Assembly: GCA_017853435.1 (NCBI GenBank)
Contig: JAFMJN010000005.1
Span: 1 to 33,306 of the forward strand
DNA: 33,306 nt
Direction: 5' to 3'
Source of the DNA: Planctomycetota bacterium
GTDB taxonomy: Bacteria > Planctomycetota > GCA-002687715 > CAIWVZ01
Both the position numbers and the translations under genes were made by a program. Shown piece after piece: positions 25,501 through 32,968 of this stretch. The notes beneath the pieces were generated by a model. That model ran no database searches and was not told the origin of the DNA. It worked only from the letters and a program-made list of their open reading frames with translations. Every line of letters starts with the position of its first letter. The stretch's first letter is position 1.

Positions 25501-25981
25501 CAAGTCGGCGTTGATCATCGACGTCCGCGGAAACGGCGGCGGTTCGACGGCGGACTGGCTCTTCACCGTGTTGACGCAAGCGGACCACGCGATCACGCGG
25601 CCCCGCGGCGGCGGTGACGGCTACCCGCAGGATCGACGCATCTTCTCGGCTTGGACGAAACCCGTCGTCGTCCTGTGCGACGAGTTCTCCTATTCGAACG
25701 CCGAGATCTTCAGCCACGGCATCAAGACGTTGAAGCGCGGCCCGGTGGTCGGTCAGACGACCTACGGCGCCGTGATCTCGACGGGCGCTTTCATGCTGAT
25801 GGACGGCTCTTCGCTGCGGAATCCGTTCCGCGGTTGGATCGCGAAGGGCAACATGAAGAACATGGAGAACAACGGCTGCGAGCCGGACTATCTCGTGATC
25901 AACACGCCCGCCGACGTTCTCGCGGGCCGCGATCCGCAACTCGACAAGGCGATCGAACTGGCCCTCAAGGCCGTGCGCTGA
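22595..25981 (+). CDS. Tricorn-protease-like/S41-family lipoprotein peptidase (WD40-like beta-propeller + PDZ + S41)
   Basis: Lipobox LASVLSAC; repeated propeller motifs (NPVVSPDGARVAFS, LSPDGKWVRFTS, SPDSKSVLFVSD); C-terminal PDZ and IDVRGNGGGS...VVLCDEFSYSNAEIFSHGIKTL. Confidence 0.9.
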   Translation: MRKSLVVACTFLASVLSACAVSKPRPQEAPAVAPPEPLGTEFRLMRNPVVSPDGARVAFSHQGDIWVAPLVGGMPAMRVTAQPSREDTCLWTPDGRSLVFTSNRFGNNDLFVVDLVGGEPRRLTHHSADDRLMGLSPDGKWVRFTSEREEQDLRRHANLFEIAIDGGTERRVSGYALTDGRVSPDGTMLAFTRGAESWWRKDYRGAANLDVYVANTKDGGDFKALTTWEGNDFGPMWATDGRGVYVTREKDRATNLWFVTVGGGETQVTNLPTPGVRFASLNARGTHLAFESGSDVHTLEIDPANPARPLGEPRRVRVSGFLDLDQSNAEVRVSNDVGEYALSPDGKMIACVSGGEIFVMERKKGDFRRTRRVTDTAAKEHDICFSPDSKSVLFVSDTSGEEQIWRVKSDDAAEPRLTHARKFAVEKVTETPGEKSGLELSPDHKTLSYVRGLGDLVLADPVTLEDKKTLDRGFSTPSYNWSPDSRWIVLSKDDNDFNTDVWIFDTTGAEAPYNVSRHPDEDTSPAMDGKGRFIAFITKDGLLNDTDLAIAWLRKADAEKTPQDWDDESPSTGGAASAPSTPGAAPGATPPGAPGTPGPGGAGGGPGRRRRGGDDAFDAPQDPPQDAAAESRPASRATSRPEKKVEPVVIEFKGLHKRTKKVVSGEGRRSTPAPSPDGKSIAFNQPGTGGGLMIVGFDGKDKKALSPTPASQLKWDGDELWHISGGEVGAMSKSGSRTGYALSGTRTRYPREERRLVFREAWRKMRDHFYDEKLHGADWNAAYARFEPMAMDATTSEDLAMVVTLLLGELNGSHLGFTPSQRWSSTNPSSTAQLGVLWDWTYSGPGLRVSRVLEDTPAAREKSKLLPGDVVVALEDRRTDDPKTNAWSAFDRLAGKEVRVTVLREGAEKEILMTPSAGLGQAVYNDRVERRQEAVAKATEGKVGYVHIAAMAEAEFLRFERELFAEGDGKSALIIDVRGNGGGSTADWLFTVLTQADHAITRPRGGGDGYPQDRRIFSAWTKPVVVLCDEFSYSNAEIFSHGIKTLKRGPVVGQTTYGAVISTGAFMLMDGSSLRNPFRGWIAKGNMKNMENNGCEPDYLVINTPADVLAGRDPQLDKAIELALKAVR

Positions 25982-25997
25982 TCGCACTCGTCGTATG

Positions 25998-26040
25998 AGA
26001 AAAGCCCCGGTCGCCGACGCGGCCGGGGCTTTTCTTTTTT
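25998..26040. terminator. Intrinsic terminator, 13-bp perfect stem AGAAAAGCCCCGG/CCGGGGCTTTTCT followed by TTTTT
   Basis: Perfect inverted repeat 25998-26010 / 26023-26035 with T-tract on the + side and A-run on the other; between convergent genes, probably bidirectional. Confidence 0.92.
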
Positions 26041-26049
26041 CGACGGGGA

Positions 26050-27213
26050 TCAGCGGGCGGCGAACGCGGCGGCGCGGGCGGCGATCGCCTTGCCGACTTC
26101 CGAGCACTTCGCGGCTTTCGACGCATCCGTCTCGAGATCGTAGGTCAACGGCTTGCCGTCCTTGAGCACCGAGACCACGGCCTCCTCGATCGCTTCCGCG
26201 GCCTTCGCGAGCGCGGCGTCGTTCTTGCGGAGACCGAGCCACGCGAGACCTTCCTTCGCCGCGAGGATCATGGCCATCGGGTTGGTCTTGTCCATGCCCG
26301 TGTACTTCGGCGCCGAACCGTGAATCGGCTCGAACATGCCGTTGGAATCACCGACGTTGCAACCCGCCGCCATGCCCATCCCGCCCTGAAGCACCGACGC
26401 GAGGTCGGTGATGATGTCGCCGAACATGTTGGTGGCGACGACGACGTCGTACCAGTCGGGCTTCATCACGAGCCATTGCGTGAAGGCGTCGACGATGGCC
26501 GTTTCCTTCTCGATCTCGGGGTACTCCTTGCCGATTTCGAAGAAGATCTCTTTGAAGAGGCGGCATCCGTGGAGGACGTTGTCCTTCACGATCGCGGTGA
26601 CGCGCTTCTTGCCGTCCGCGGGCGCGCCCGTCTTGCGGGCGCGGCACACTTCGAAGGCCTTGCGGATGATGCGCTCGGATCCGCGTCGTGTGATGACGCG
26701 GGTGTCGATCGCGACCTGCTTCACGTCTCCGGGCGCGAGAACGCCGCCCGTCGGGCTGTACATGCCTTCGGTGTTCTCGCGGAGAATCACCATGTCGACT
26801 TGGCCCGGTTCCCACACCTGCTTCTGCTTGCCGTGGATGCGATGAATCACCCCGGGATAAAGCTTCACGGGGCGGATGTTCGCGTAGAGATCCATCTTCA
26901 CGCGGTTGCCGATGACGGGCGAATGTCCCGCCATGTGGCCGTTGCCCATGAGCACCATCTTCTTCGTGACGGGGTCGTCCCAACCCACGGCACCGAGAAG
27001 GATGAGATCGGCGGCGCGGCATCGTTCGAGCGAACCGTCCGGCCAGTCGGTCTTCATGCCGTTGTCGAGGAACCACTTACCGCCGCACGGGATCTCCGTG
27101 AACTTGAAGTCGAGCTTGAGCGGGCCCGATACGGCTTGGATCACGCGCAGGCCTTCGGCCATCACTTCGGGGCCGATGCCGTCGCCGGGCAGCGTCACAA
27201 CGTCGTAAGTCAT
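26050..27213 (-). CDS. Isocitrate/isopropylmalate dehydrogenase family protein
   Basis: [87 protein letters not shown]. Confidence 0.9.
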   Translation of the reverse strand: MTYDVVTLPGDGIGPEVMAEGLRVIQAVSGPLKLDFKFTEIPCGGKWFLDNGMKTDWPDGSLERCRAADLILLGAVGWDDPVTKKMVLMGNGHMAGHSPVIGNRVKMDLYANIRPVKLYPGVIHRIHGKQKQVWEPGQVDMVILRENTEGMYSPTGGVLAPGDVKQVAIDTRVITRRGSERIIRKAFEVCRARKTGAPADGKKRVTAIVKDNVLHGCRLFKEIFFEIGKEYPEIEKETAIVDAFTQWLVMKPDWYDVVVATNMFGDIITDLASVLQGGMGMAAGCNVGDSNGMFEPIHGSAPKYTGMDKTNPMAMILAAKEGLAWLGLRKNDAALAKAAEAIEEAVVSVLKDGKPLTYDLETDASKAAKCSEVGKAIAARAAAFAAR

Positions 27214-27245
27214 CGTCGGTCTCGGTCGAATCGTTGGGGGGGAAC

Positions 27246-28814
27246 TCAGTAGGCGCGCGCGAAGAGCACGCGGCCTTCCGAGGGCTTGCCGGACACGGGA
27301 TCCGTGCCCGGAGTCTTCATGGAAATGGGGCCGTCGGCCCCGTCGATCACGTCCGCGAGCGGAATGCAGCGGATGGTGGCCTTGGTTTCTTCCTTGATTT
27401 TCGCTTCGGTTTCCTTCGTGCCGTCCCAGTGCATCGCGTAGAAGCCCGGCTTCTCTTCGATGGCCGACTTGAATGCGGCGTAGTCGTCGCACGCCCGGGT
27501 CTGAGCGGCACGGAAGGCGACGGCACGTTCGAACAGCATCTTCTGCGCGGTCGCGAGGGCGTCGTCGAACCACGCGGGCGTGATGGCATCCGCCGAAACG
27601 ACGTTCTTCGAACGCGGCGTGCGGGTGACCGCCATCACGGCGCGATTCGCGAGGTCCTTAGGTCCGACTTCGAGGCGGACCGGCACCCCGCGCTGCTCCC
27701 AATGGAAGAACTTGTCCGGCGGGCGAAGTCCGTCGCGCAGGTCGAGGACGACGCGCTGCCCGGTGGAACCGTACGGGACCTCCAGAATTTCGCGTCCGCC
27801 GCACACCGCTTCCGCGCGCGCGACGGCGTCCGCGCCGACGAGGCGGGCCAAGAGTTCCTTCGCGTAGGCGAGGACGGCGGCCTTCTCGTCGTCCTTGCGG
27901 TAGATCGGGACGATCGCCGCGAGAACCGGCGCGACCTTCGGCGGGAGGACGAGACCGTCGTCGTCCGAGTGGGTCATGATCAGCGCGCCGATCAGGCGCG
28001 TGCTGACGCCCCACGACGTCGTCCACACGTGCGCGACCTTCTGATCGCGCGTCTGGAACTTGATGTCGAACGCTTTCGAGAAGTTTTGACCGAGGTTGTG
28101 GCTGGTTCCGGCCTGAAGGGCTTTCCCGTCCTGCATCATCGCTTCGATGCAGTAGGTGTCGTCGGCGCCCGCGAAGCGTTCGGCGGGCGACTTGCGGCCC
28201 CGGTGGACGGGAATGGCGAGTACGTTTTCGGCGACGTCGGCGTAGACGTCGAGCATGCGCCGGGTTTCGGCCTCGGCTTCTTCCCACGTTTCGTGGGCGG
28301 TGTGGCCTTCCTGCCAAAGGAACTCCATCGTCCGGAGGAAGAGGCGGGTGCGCATCTCCCATCGCACGACGTTGGCCCACTGGTTCACGAGGATCGGGAG
28401 GTCGCGCCACGACTGCACCCATTGGGCGTAGGTGTGGCCGATGATCGTCTCCGACGTCGGACGGACGATCAGGGGTTCTTCGATCTCACCCTTCGGCTTG
28501 AGGCCGCCCTTGCCGTCCGGTTCGAGACCCGAGTGGGTGACCACCGCGCATTCCATCGCGAATCCTTCGACGTGCTTCGCTTCCTTCGCGAGGAAGGACA
28601 TCGGGATGAACAGCGGGAAGTAGGCGTTGACGTGGCCGGTCGCCTTGAAGCGGGCGTCGAGCTCGCGCTGGAGACCTTCCCATACCGCGTACCCGTGGGG
28701 CTTGATCACCATGCAGCCGCGCACGGGGGAATAGTCCGCCATGCCCGCGGCGTTGATGACGTCGAGGTACCACTGGTTGTAGTCCTTCGTGCGGGGGGTG
28801 ATGTTCGTCGCCAT
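27246..28814 (-). CDS. proS: Prolyl-tRNA synthetase, archaeal/eukaryote-like (ProS type 3)
   Basis: Start at 28814 (MATNITPRTKDYNQWYLDVINAAGMADYSPVRGCMVIKPHGYAVWE...); class II motifs IVRPTSETIIGHTYAQWVQSWRDLPILVNQWANVVRWEMRTRLFLRTMEFLWQEGHTAH. Confidence 0.95.
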   Translation of the reverse strand: MATNITPRTKDYNQWYLDVINAAGMADYSPVRGCMVIKPHGYAVWEGLQRELDARFKATGHVNAYFPLFIPMSFLAKEAKHVEGFAMECAVVTHSGLEPDGKGGLKPKGEIEEPLIVRPTSETIIGHTYAQWVQSWRDLPILVNQWANVVRWEMRTRLFLRTMEFLWQEGHTAHETWEEAEAETRRMLDVYADVAENVLAIPVHRGRKSPAERFAGADDTYCIEAMMQDGKALQAGTSHNLGQNFSKAFDIKFQTRDQKVAHVWTTSWGVSTRLIGALIMTHSDDDGLVLPPKVAPVLAAIVPIYRKDDEKAAVLAYAKELLARLVGADAVARAEAVCGGREILEVPYGSTGQRVVLDLRDGLRPPDKFFHWEQRGVPVRLEVGPKDLANRAVMAVTRTPRSKNVVSADAITPAWFDDALATAQKMLFERAVAFRAAQTRACDDYAAFKSAIEEKPGFYAMHWDGTKETEAKIKEETKATIRCIPLADVIDGADGPISMKTPGTDPVSGKPSEGRVLFARAY

Positions 28815-28823
28815 GCGTGCGCT

Positions 28824-28841
28824 CCTCCGCGGTTGCGGAGG
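28824..28841 (-). promoter_or_regulatory. Hairpin sequestering the proS Shine-Dalgarno (CCTCCGC-AACC-GCGGAGG)
   Basis: On the minus strand the 3' arm GCGGAGG contains GGAGG, 9 nt before the proS ATG; 7-bp perfect stem, 4-nt loop. Confidence 0.6.
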
Positions 28842-28954
28842 GCGATGTTCCCAACCGGGGGGAGGTGGGAAAAGGTGGAGCGGGAAGCCGATTCGCCGTG
28901 TTTTTTCGACGGCCCGGCTCAAGGCGCCACGGGTCGATCCGAGAATGGGGGCAA

Positions 28955-29191
28955 GCAGGGATCTCGGCGGCGCATGCGCCGCACTCGCCGTCACACGAGG
29001 AAGTCCCTGCCGCACGCAAAAACGGAGGGAGCGACGCGGCCTTTGCGCGTCGCAGGTTCGGTGAAGCGTCGTCGAGGGCGACGGATCGAAAGGTCCGCCG
29101 CCCTCGACCCTTTTCCGGCTCGCCGCGCCGAGGCCCCCGACTTCGAAGTCGGAGGACCGGGCCCCGCCGGTCCCGGAAATCCGGCCTCGGC
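28955..29191. ncRNA. Candidate structured RNA region (strand unresolved): at least five consecutive/nested hairpins
   Basis: Inverted repeats 28955-28961/29004-29010 enclosing palindrome 28967-28982; 29031-29038/29046-29053; 29071-29087/29092-29108 (GAAA loop); 29127-29135/29183-29191 enclosing 29137-29152 and 29154-29160/29167-29173. Region lacks TA dinucleotides. Confidence 0.5.
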
Positions 29192-29244
29192 CCGTCGAAC
29201 GGATGTCCCTCAAGCCGGGGGCTTGTGGATCCCGATGGGTGAGG

Positions 29245-29250
29245 TAGACT
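29245..29250 (+). promoter_or_regulatory. Putative -10 TAGACT of the tRNA-Asp promoter (with TTGTGG 29223-29228 as possible -35)
   Basis: TANNNT with 16-bp spacing to a TTG-containing hexamer, 49 nt upstream of the tRNA 5' end. Confidence 0.5.
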
Positions 29251-29299
29251 TCGCGCCGCTTCCTCTCGCACGGTCAAACGTGCGCGGGCGTCAGCGAAC

Positions 29300-29373
29300 G
29301 GGGGCGTAGCGCAATTGGTTAGCGCACCAGACTGTCGATCTGGTGGTTGCGGGTTCGAGTCCCGTCGCCCTCG
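29300..29373 (+). tRNA. tRNA-Asp (anticodon GTC)
   Basis: Cloverleaf: acceptor GGGGGCG/CGCCCTC, D-arm GCGC..GCGC, anticodon stem CCAGA/TCTGG with loop CTGTCGA, T-arm GCGGG TTCGAGT CCCGT, discriminator G; CCA not encoded. Confidence 0.95.
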
Positions 29374-29376
29374 CTG

Positions 29377-29420
29377 AAAAGGTCCTTCCGGTCGATCCGG
29401 GAGGACCTTTTTCTTTTTCT
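29377..29420 (+). terminator. Intrinsic terminator after tRNA-Asp
   Basis: AAAAGGTCCTTCCGG-TCGAT-CCGGGAGGACCTTTT stem-loop followed by TTCTTTTT. Confidence 0.9.
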
Positions 29421-29664
29421 CCTCCGGTTCCCCGACGGAACTCCGCCGCTCGATCGGCGACCGCTCGGCGTTTGACCTCCGCGTGACCGATTGTCAGCGC
29501 GTTGAGGTATTTATGGATTATAGGGGGGGCGGCCATTGTCGGGGGGGCTTCGATACCTCTAAAACGGCACTATGCGAAAAAAGCAAACCTCTTTTGCCTG
29601 AACCGCATCCACCCCGCGCCCTTCCGCAGTTGCGGACAGTCGGCCGGAGAAAGTCGCGAATCTC

Positions 29665-30984
29665 ATGACGACCCCGAACGGCGCCTCGGCGCAATTGCAA
29701 GCCGAACCGCGTCCCCAGCGTCTTCCGTCGACGTCCACCGTGGCGTCGCCCCCACGGCAGGTGATGGGCCTCCTCAATGCCGTCTTCCCGGACGTGCTGT
29801 GGGTCTACAACATCGACGCCGATCGGACGGAGTTTCTGAGTAGCGCCTTCGAGCGTGTATGGGGACGTCCCGCGGCCGATGTGCTGAAGGACCCCGACGC
29901 CTGGATGCAGTCGGTCCATCCCGACGACATCGCCGCAGTCGAAGCGGCGCTCGGCGAGTCCGAAAGGACGGGCGTCTATCGAGCGACCTATCGGGTCATC
30001 CACAAGGACGGCACGGTGCGCACGGTCGTCGACGAAGGACACCGCGTCACGGCGTCCGACGGCTGTCGCTACATCCTCGGGCTCGCACGCGATCTCGGAC
30101 GGTCGATGGCGATCGAGCGGCGTCTGAGTCGCGCCGAACATCTACGCGGTTTGGCGCAACTGTGCGGCGGGCTGGCGCACGATTACAACAACATTCTCGC
30201 CTCCGTCTCGGCGACGGTTCAGGCCGCCGCGGCGCAACTGTCCGACGGCGGAGCCGCCGAACGTCTCCTGCGTTCGGTGCGCGCCGACGTCGAGCGCGCC
30301 GCCGAACTGACGGGGCGATTGGCCGCCGTCGCGGGCAAGGGGGCCTTCTCCTTCGAAACGGTCGACATCGCCGACGCGTTTCCGATGCTCGCCGCGACGG
30401 CTCAATCGATCGCGCCGCGGCTCGATGTGAAAGACCCGGTCGATGTCGCCGGACTGATGGTCGACATCGATCGACGTCAGTTCCGACAACTGCTCGCGAA
30501 TCTCGTGAAGAATGCGGCGGAGGCTTCGTTCAATCGGACATCCGATCCCGTCGTGGTGCGACTGTCCCGAGAAACGATCTGCGATCCGACCACCAAGGTC
30601 GTCGATCTCGGGATCCTGCATCGCGGGTCGTACGCCGTGGTCGACGTCGAGGATCACGGCATCGGCATGTCGCCCGAAATTCGGGCACGCCTGTTCGAGC
30701 CGTATTTCTCGACCAAGTTTGCGGGTCGCGGTCTCGGGTTGGCGGCCGTGTCCGCGATCGTGCTCGCCCACGACGGGGCGTTGCGCGTCGAAACGCGCCC
30801 CGGTCGCGGAACGAAGGTTCGCATCTGGATTCCTTCTTCCCTCCGCGAAGGCGGCGCGTGCGACGGAAAGCCGTCCGGCCTCGTACACTCGGCCGAATCA
30901 TGCCCCCTTTCGATGCCCGACTTCGACTGTCGCAACGGACGAGCCACCTGCGGGAGGCCGGACTCCTCCGCCAACTCACGCTGA
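29665..30984 (+). CDS. PAS-domain sensor histidine kinase (soluble)
   Basis: PAS fold (FLSSAFERVWGRPAADVL...VHPDDIAAVEAAL), H-box GGLAHDYNNILASV, N-box LLANLVKNAAEA, G-boxes VEDHGIGMSPE / GRGLGLAAVSAIV. C-terminal about 28 codons overlap the next gene. Confidence 0.9.
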   Translation: MTTPNGASAQLQAEPRPQRLPSTSTVASPPRQVMGLLNAVFPDVLWVYNIDADRTEFLSSAFERVWGRPAADVLKDPDAWMQSVHPDDIAAVEAALGESERTGVYRATYRVIHKDGTVRTVVDEGHRVTASDGCRYILGLARDLGRSMAIERRLSRAEHLRGLAQLCGGLAHDYNNILASVSATVQAAAAQLSDGGAAERLLRSVRADVERAAELTGRLAAVAGKGAFSFETVDIADAFPMLAATAQSIAPRLDVKDPVDVAGLMVDIDRRQFRQLLANLVKNAAEASFNRTSDPVVVRLSRETICDPTTKVVDLGILHRGSYAVVDVEDHGIGMSPEIRARLFEPYFSTKFAGRGLGLAAVSAIVLAHDGALRVETRPGRGTKVRIWIPSSLREGGACDGKPSGLVHSAESCPLSMPDFDCRNGRATCGRPDSSANSR

Positions 30985-32081
30985 AGGTCAACGCCTTGCC
31001 CGACGGCATCAACCTCGGGCAGGGCGTCTGCGATCTCGACATGCCGGAAGCGCTGCGGGAGGCCGCGATCGCGTCGATTCGGCGCGACCGTGCGACCTAC
31101 ACGCCGTTCCCGGGGATTCCGGAACTCCGCGAGGCGATCGCGGTGCGGACGCGGGCACGCTACGGGCTCGACTACGGAAGCGAAGGCATCTGCGTCACGG
31201 TCGGTGCGAGCGCGGCGTTCACCGCCGCGTTGTTCACGTTCATCGATCCCGGCGACGAACTCGTGCTCTTCGAGCCTTTCTACCCGTATCACCTGTCGCT
31301 CGCGAAACTCGCGGGAGCCGTGGTGCGCACGCTGCCGCTCGGGCACGACGGGGCCGTGCCTTTCGACGCGCTGAAGGCGGTCCTCGGCCCGAAGACGAAA
31401 CTCGTCGTCGTCAACACGCCGTCCAATCCGATCGGCAAGGTGTGGTCGCGCGGTGAACTCGAGACGCTTTCGGACATCCTCGCTTCGACGTCGACGATGG
31501 TCGTGACCGACGAGATCTACGAGGATCTCTGCTACGACGGGCGCGGACACGTCCCGCCCGCGACGATTCCCGGATTGTTCGACCGGACGATCGGCATCTC
31601 CGGATTGTCCAAGGCGTATTCCATCACCGGGTGGCGACTCGGCTGGATCGCCGCGCCCGAAGCGATCACTCGGGCCATCGGTCCCGTGTTCGACATCATG
31701 TGCGTCTGCGCGCCGCGTCCCATGCAACACGCCGCGGTGGAAGCGTTGCGCACGCTGCCGGAGGCGTGGTACCGCGAACAGCGCGACGGCTACGCGCGTC
31801 GACGGACGATGCTCGCCGATGCGCTTCGCACGGCCGGATTCGTGCCGCGCATGCCCGAAGGCGCGTACTACATGGCCGCCGACTATTCCGGCGTATTCGG
31901 AAACATGACCCCGCGCGACGCGTGCTTCGCGCTTCTCGATCGGTTCCACATCGGAGCGATCCCGTCGGATCTTTTCTACGCCGATCCCGCCCATGCGGCG
32001 CGATTCCTGCGATTTCAGTTCGCGGTCGAAGAGCCGGTCCTGCGCGAAGTCGGGCGCCGTATGGCGGCCGGGGGCATCTAG
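30900..32081 (+). CDS. PLP-dependent aminotransferase class I/II
   Basis: INLGQGVCDLDMPEALREAA; TYTPFPGIPELREAIA; VVNTPSNPIGKVWS; ISGLSKAYSITGWRLGW (PLP-lysine). Confidence 0.93.
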   Translation: MPPFDARLRLSQRTSHLREAGLLRQLTLKVNALPDGINLGQGVCDLDMPEALREAAIASIRRDRATYTPFPGIPELREAIAVRTRARYGLDYGSEGICVTVGASAAFTAALFTFIDPGDELVLFEPFYPYHLSLAKLAGAVVRTLPLGHDGAVPFDALKAVLGPKTKLVVVNTPSNPIGKVWSRGELETLSDILASTSTMVVTDEIYEDLCYDGRGHVPPATIPGLFDRTIGISGLSKAYSITGWRLGWIAAPEAITRAIGPVFDIMCVCAPRPMQHAAVEALRTLPEAWYREQRDGYARRRTMLADALRTAGFVPRMPEGAYYMAADYSGVFGNMTPRDACFALLDRFHIGAIPSDLFYADPAHAARFLRFQFAVEEPVLREVGRRMAAGGI

Positions 32082-32941
32082 CGCAGTCCGAAATCGGGAG
32101 GCTGCGGCGCGAACATGCGTCCCGGCTTCGGCGTGAGATCCGCGCGACGTTCGGGTGAGGCGAATGCCGCCGCGGCGGCGAACACGTCGTCGATCGACGC
32201 GTCGAGTCCGGCTCCGCGTTTGAACCACTCGTCGCGCCAGAACAGCCACGCGGGGGCCGTGACGACGTCGCCGCGCACGGTGACCGCTCCCGGCGCATCG
32301 AAGAACGCGCGGCTGCGCGCGGCGAGCCACGCGTCCTGAGCCGCTCCGACGGGAATGGTGGGCGCGTAGGGAAGGAGGAACTTGGCGGGGCCGCCGACCG
32401 CGAGAATCACGCGCGGGTCGCGGGACGATTTCGGCAGCGACTGGGTGATGATCCCGTGGAGCGTCGTTCCTTTCCCCCCGATGACGAAGGAACGCCCGCG
32501 GAAGAATCCGGCGCCTTCGACGACCGAATACGTGACGGGGATGTCGAGCAGGTCGTCGATCGGTCCGGCCAAGAGCACGGTTTTCACCGACATCGCGTCG
32601 AAGGCACGAAGCCAATAGGCGATCGCAACCGTGGGGTCGGGGAATTTTTCCGGATGCGAGGTGGGCGAGACGACGGCGCAGGCGGCGAGATAGGCGTCGA
32701 GTTCGGCTTCCGACGTCGGCGTCGCACGCACGCCCGCGAAGTCGAAACGCCCGTCGGCGGAGAGATGGCGACCGAAGAACGCATCGAGGGCGTCGGCGCG
32801 CCACGGACCTTCGACGAGCCCGGGCGTGGGTGGGCACGTCGGCTCGAAACGCTTCGGTTTGATCGCGCGCGTGTAGAAGAAAAAGAACGTTGCGATCGTC
32901 AGAATCAGCAGGACGACGACGACTTTTCCGATGCCGCGCAT
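32078..32941 (-). CDS. DUF547-like membrane-anchored protein
   Basis: N-terminal anchor MRGIGKVVVVLLILTIATFFFFYT; RFDFAGVRATPTSEAELDAYLAACAVVSPTS...AIAYWLRAFDAMSVKTVL...DPRVILAVGGPA pattern resembles DUF547. Alternative ATG at 32959. Confidence 0.6.
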   Translation of the reverse strand: MRGIGKVVVVLLILTIATFFFFYTRAIKPKRFEPTCPPTPGLVEGPWRADALDAFFGRHLSADGRFDFAGVRATPTSEAELDAYLAACAVVSPTSHPEKFPDPTVAIAYWLRAFDAMSVKTVLLAGPIDDLLDIPVTYSVVEGAGFFRGRSFVIGGKGTTLHGIITQSLPKSSRDPRVILAVGGPAKFLLPYAPTIPVGAAQDAWLAARSRAFFDAPGAVTVRGDVVTAPAWLFWRDEWFKRGAGLDASIDDVFAAAAAFASPERRADLTPKPGRMFAPQPPDFGLR

Positions 32942-32968
32942 GGCGGGAGACGATAGCATCGCCCCGCC

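Noticed and set aside
28980-29112. RNase P RNA (GAGGAAGTCC resembles the GAGGAAAGUCC core)
   Set aside because: No CR-V-like ACAGAA segment and no UA-containing universal nucleotides can exist in this TA-free region.
27246-29213. proS ORF extension upstream of 28814 (655-aa version)
   Set aside because: The extra N-terminal residues have no ProS homology and arise because the upstream region lacks TA (hence TAA/TAG); the SD-preceded ATG at 28814 matches the ProS N-terminus.
28815-29244. tmRNA or SRP RNA
   Set aside because: No tRNA-Ala-like ends, no tag ORF stop (TA-free), and no GGAAGGAAGCAGCC-like SRP loop.
29570-29640. c-di-GMP (GEMM) riboswitch suggested by GCAAACC
   Set aside because: The second conserved core (GGGACGCAAAGCC-type) and flanking P1 pairing are absent.
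29483-29668. Small ORFs upstream of the kinase (29483..29668 with ATGA overlap; 29502 TTG-start ORF with TM-like MRYLWIIGGAAIVGGASIPLK)
   Set aside because: No SD, atypical codon usage and the G7 tracts fall inside; could be coincidental, insufficient evidence to call CDS.
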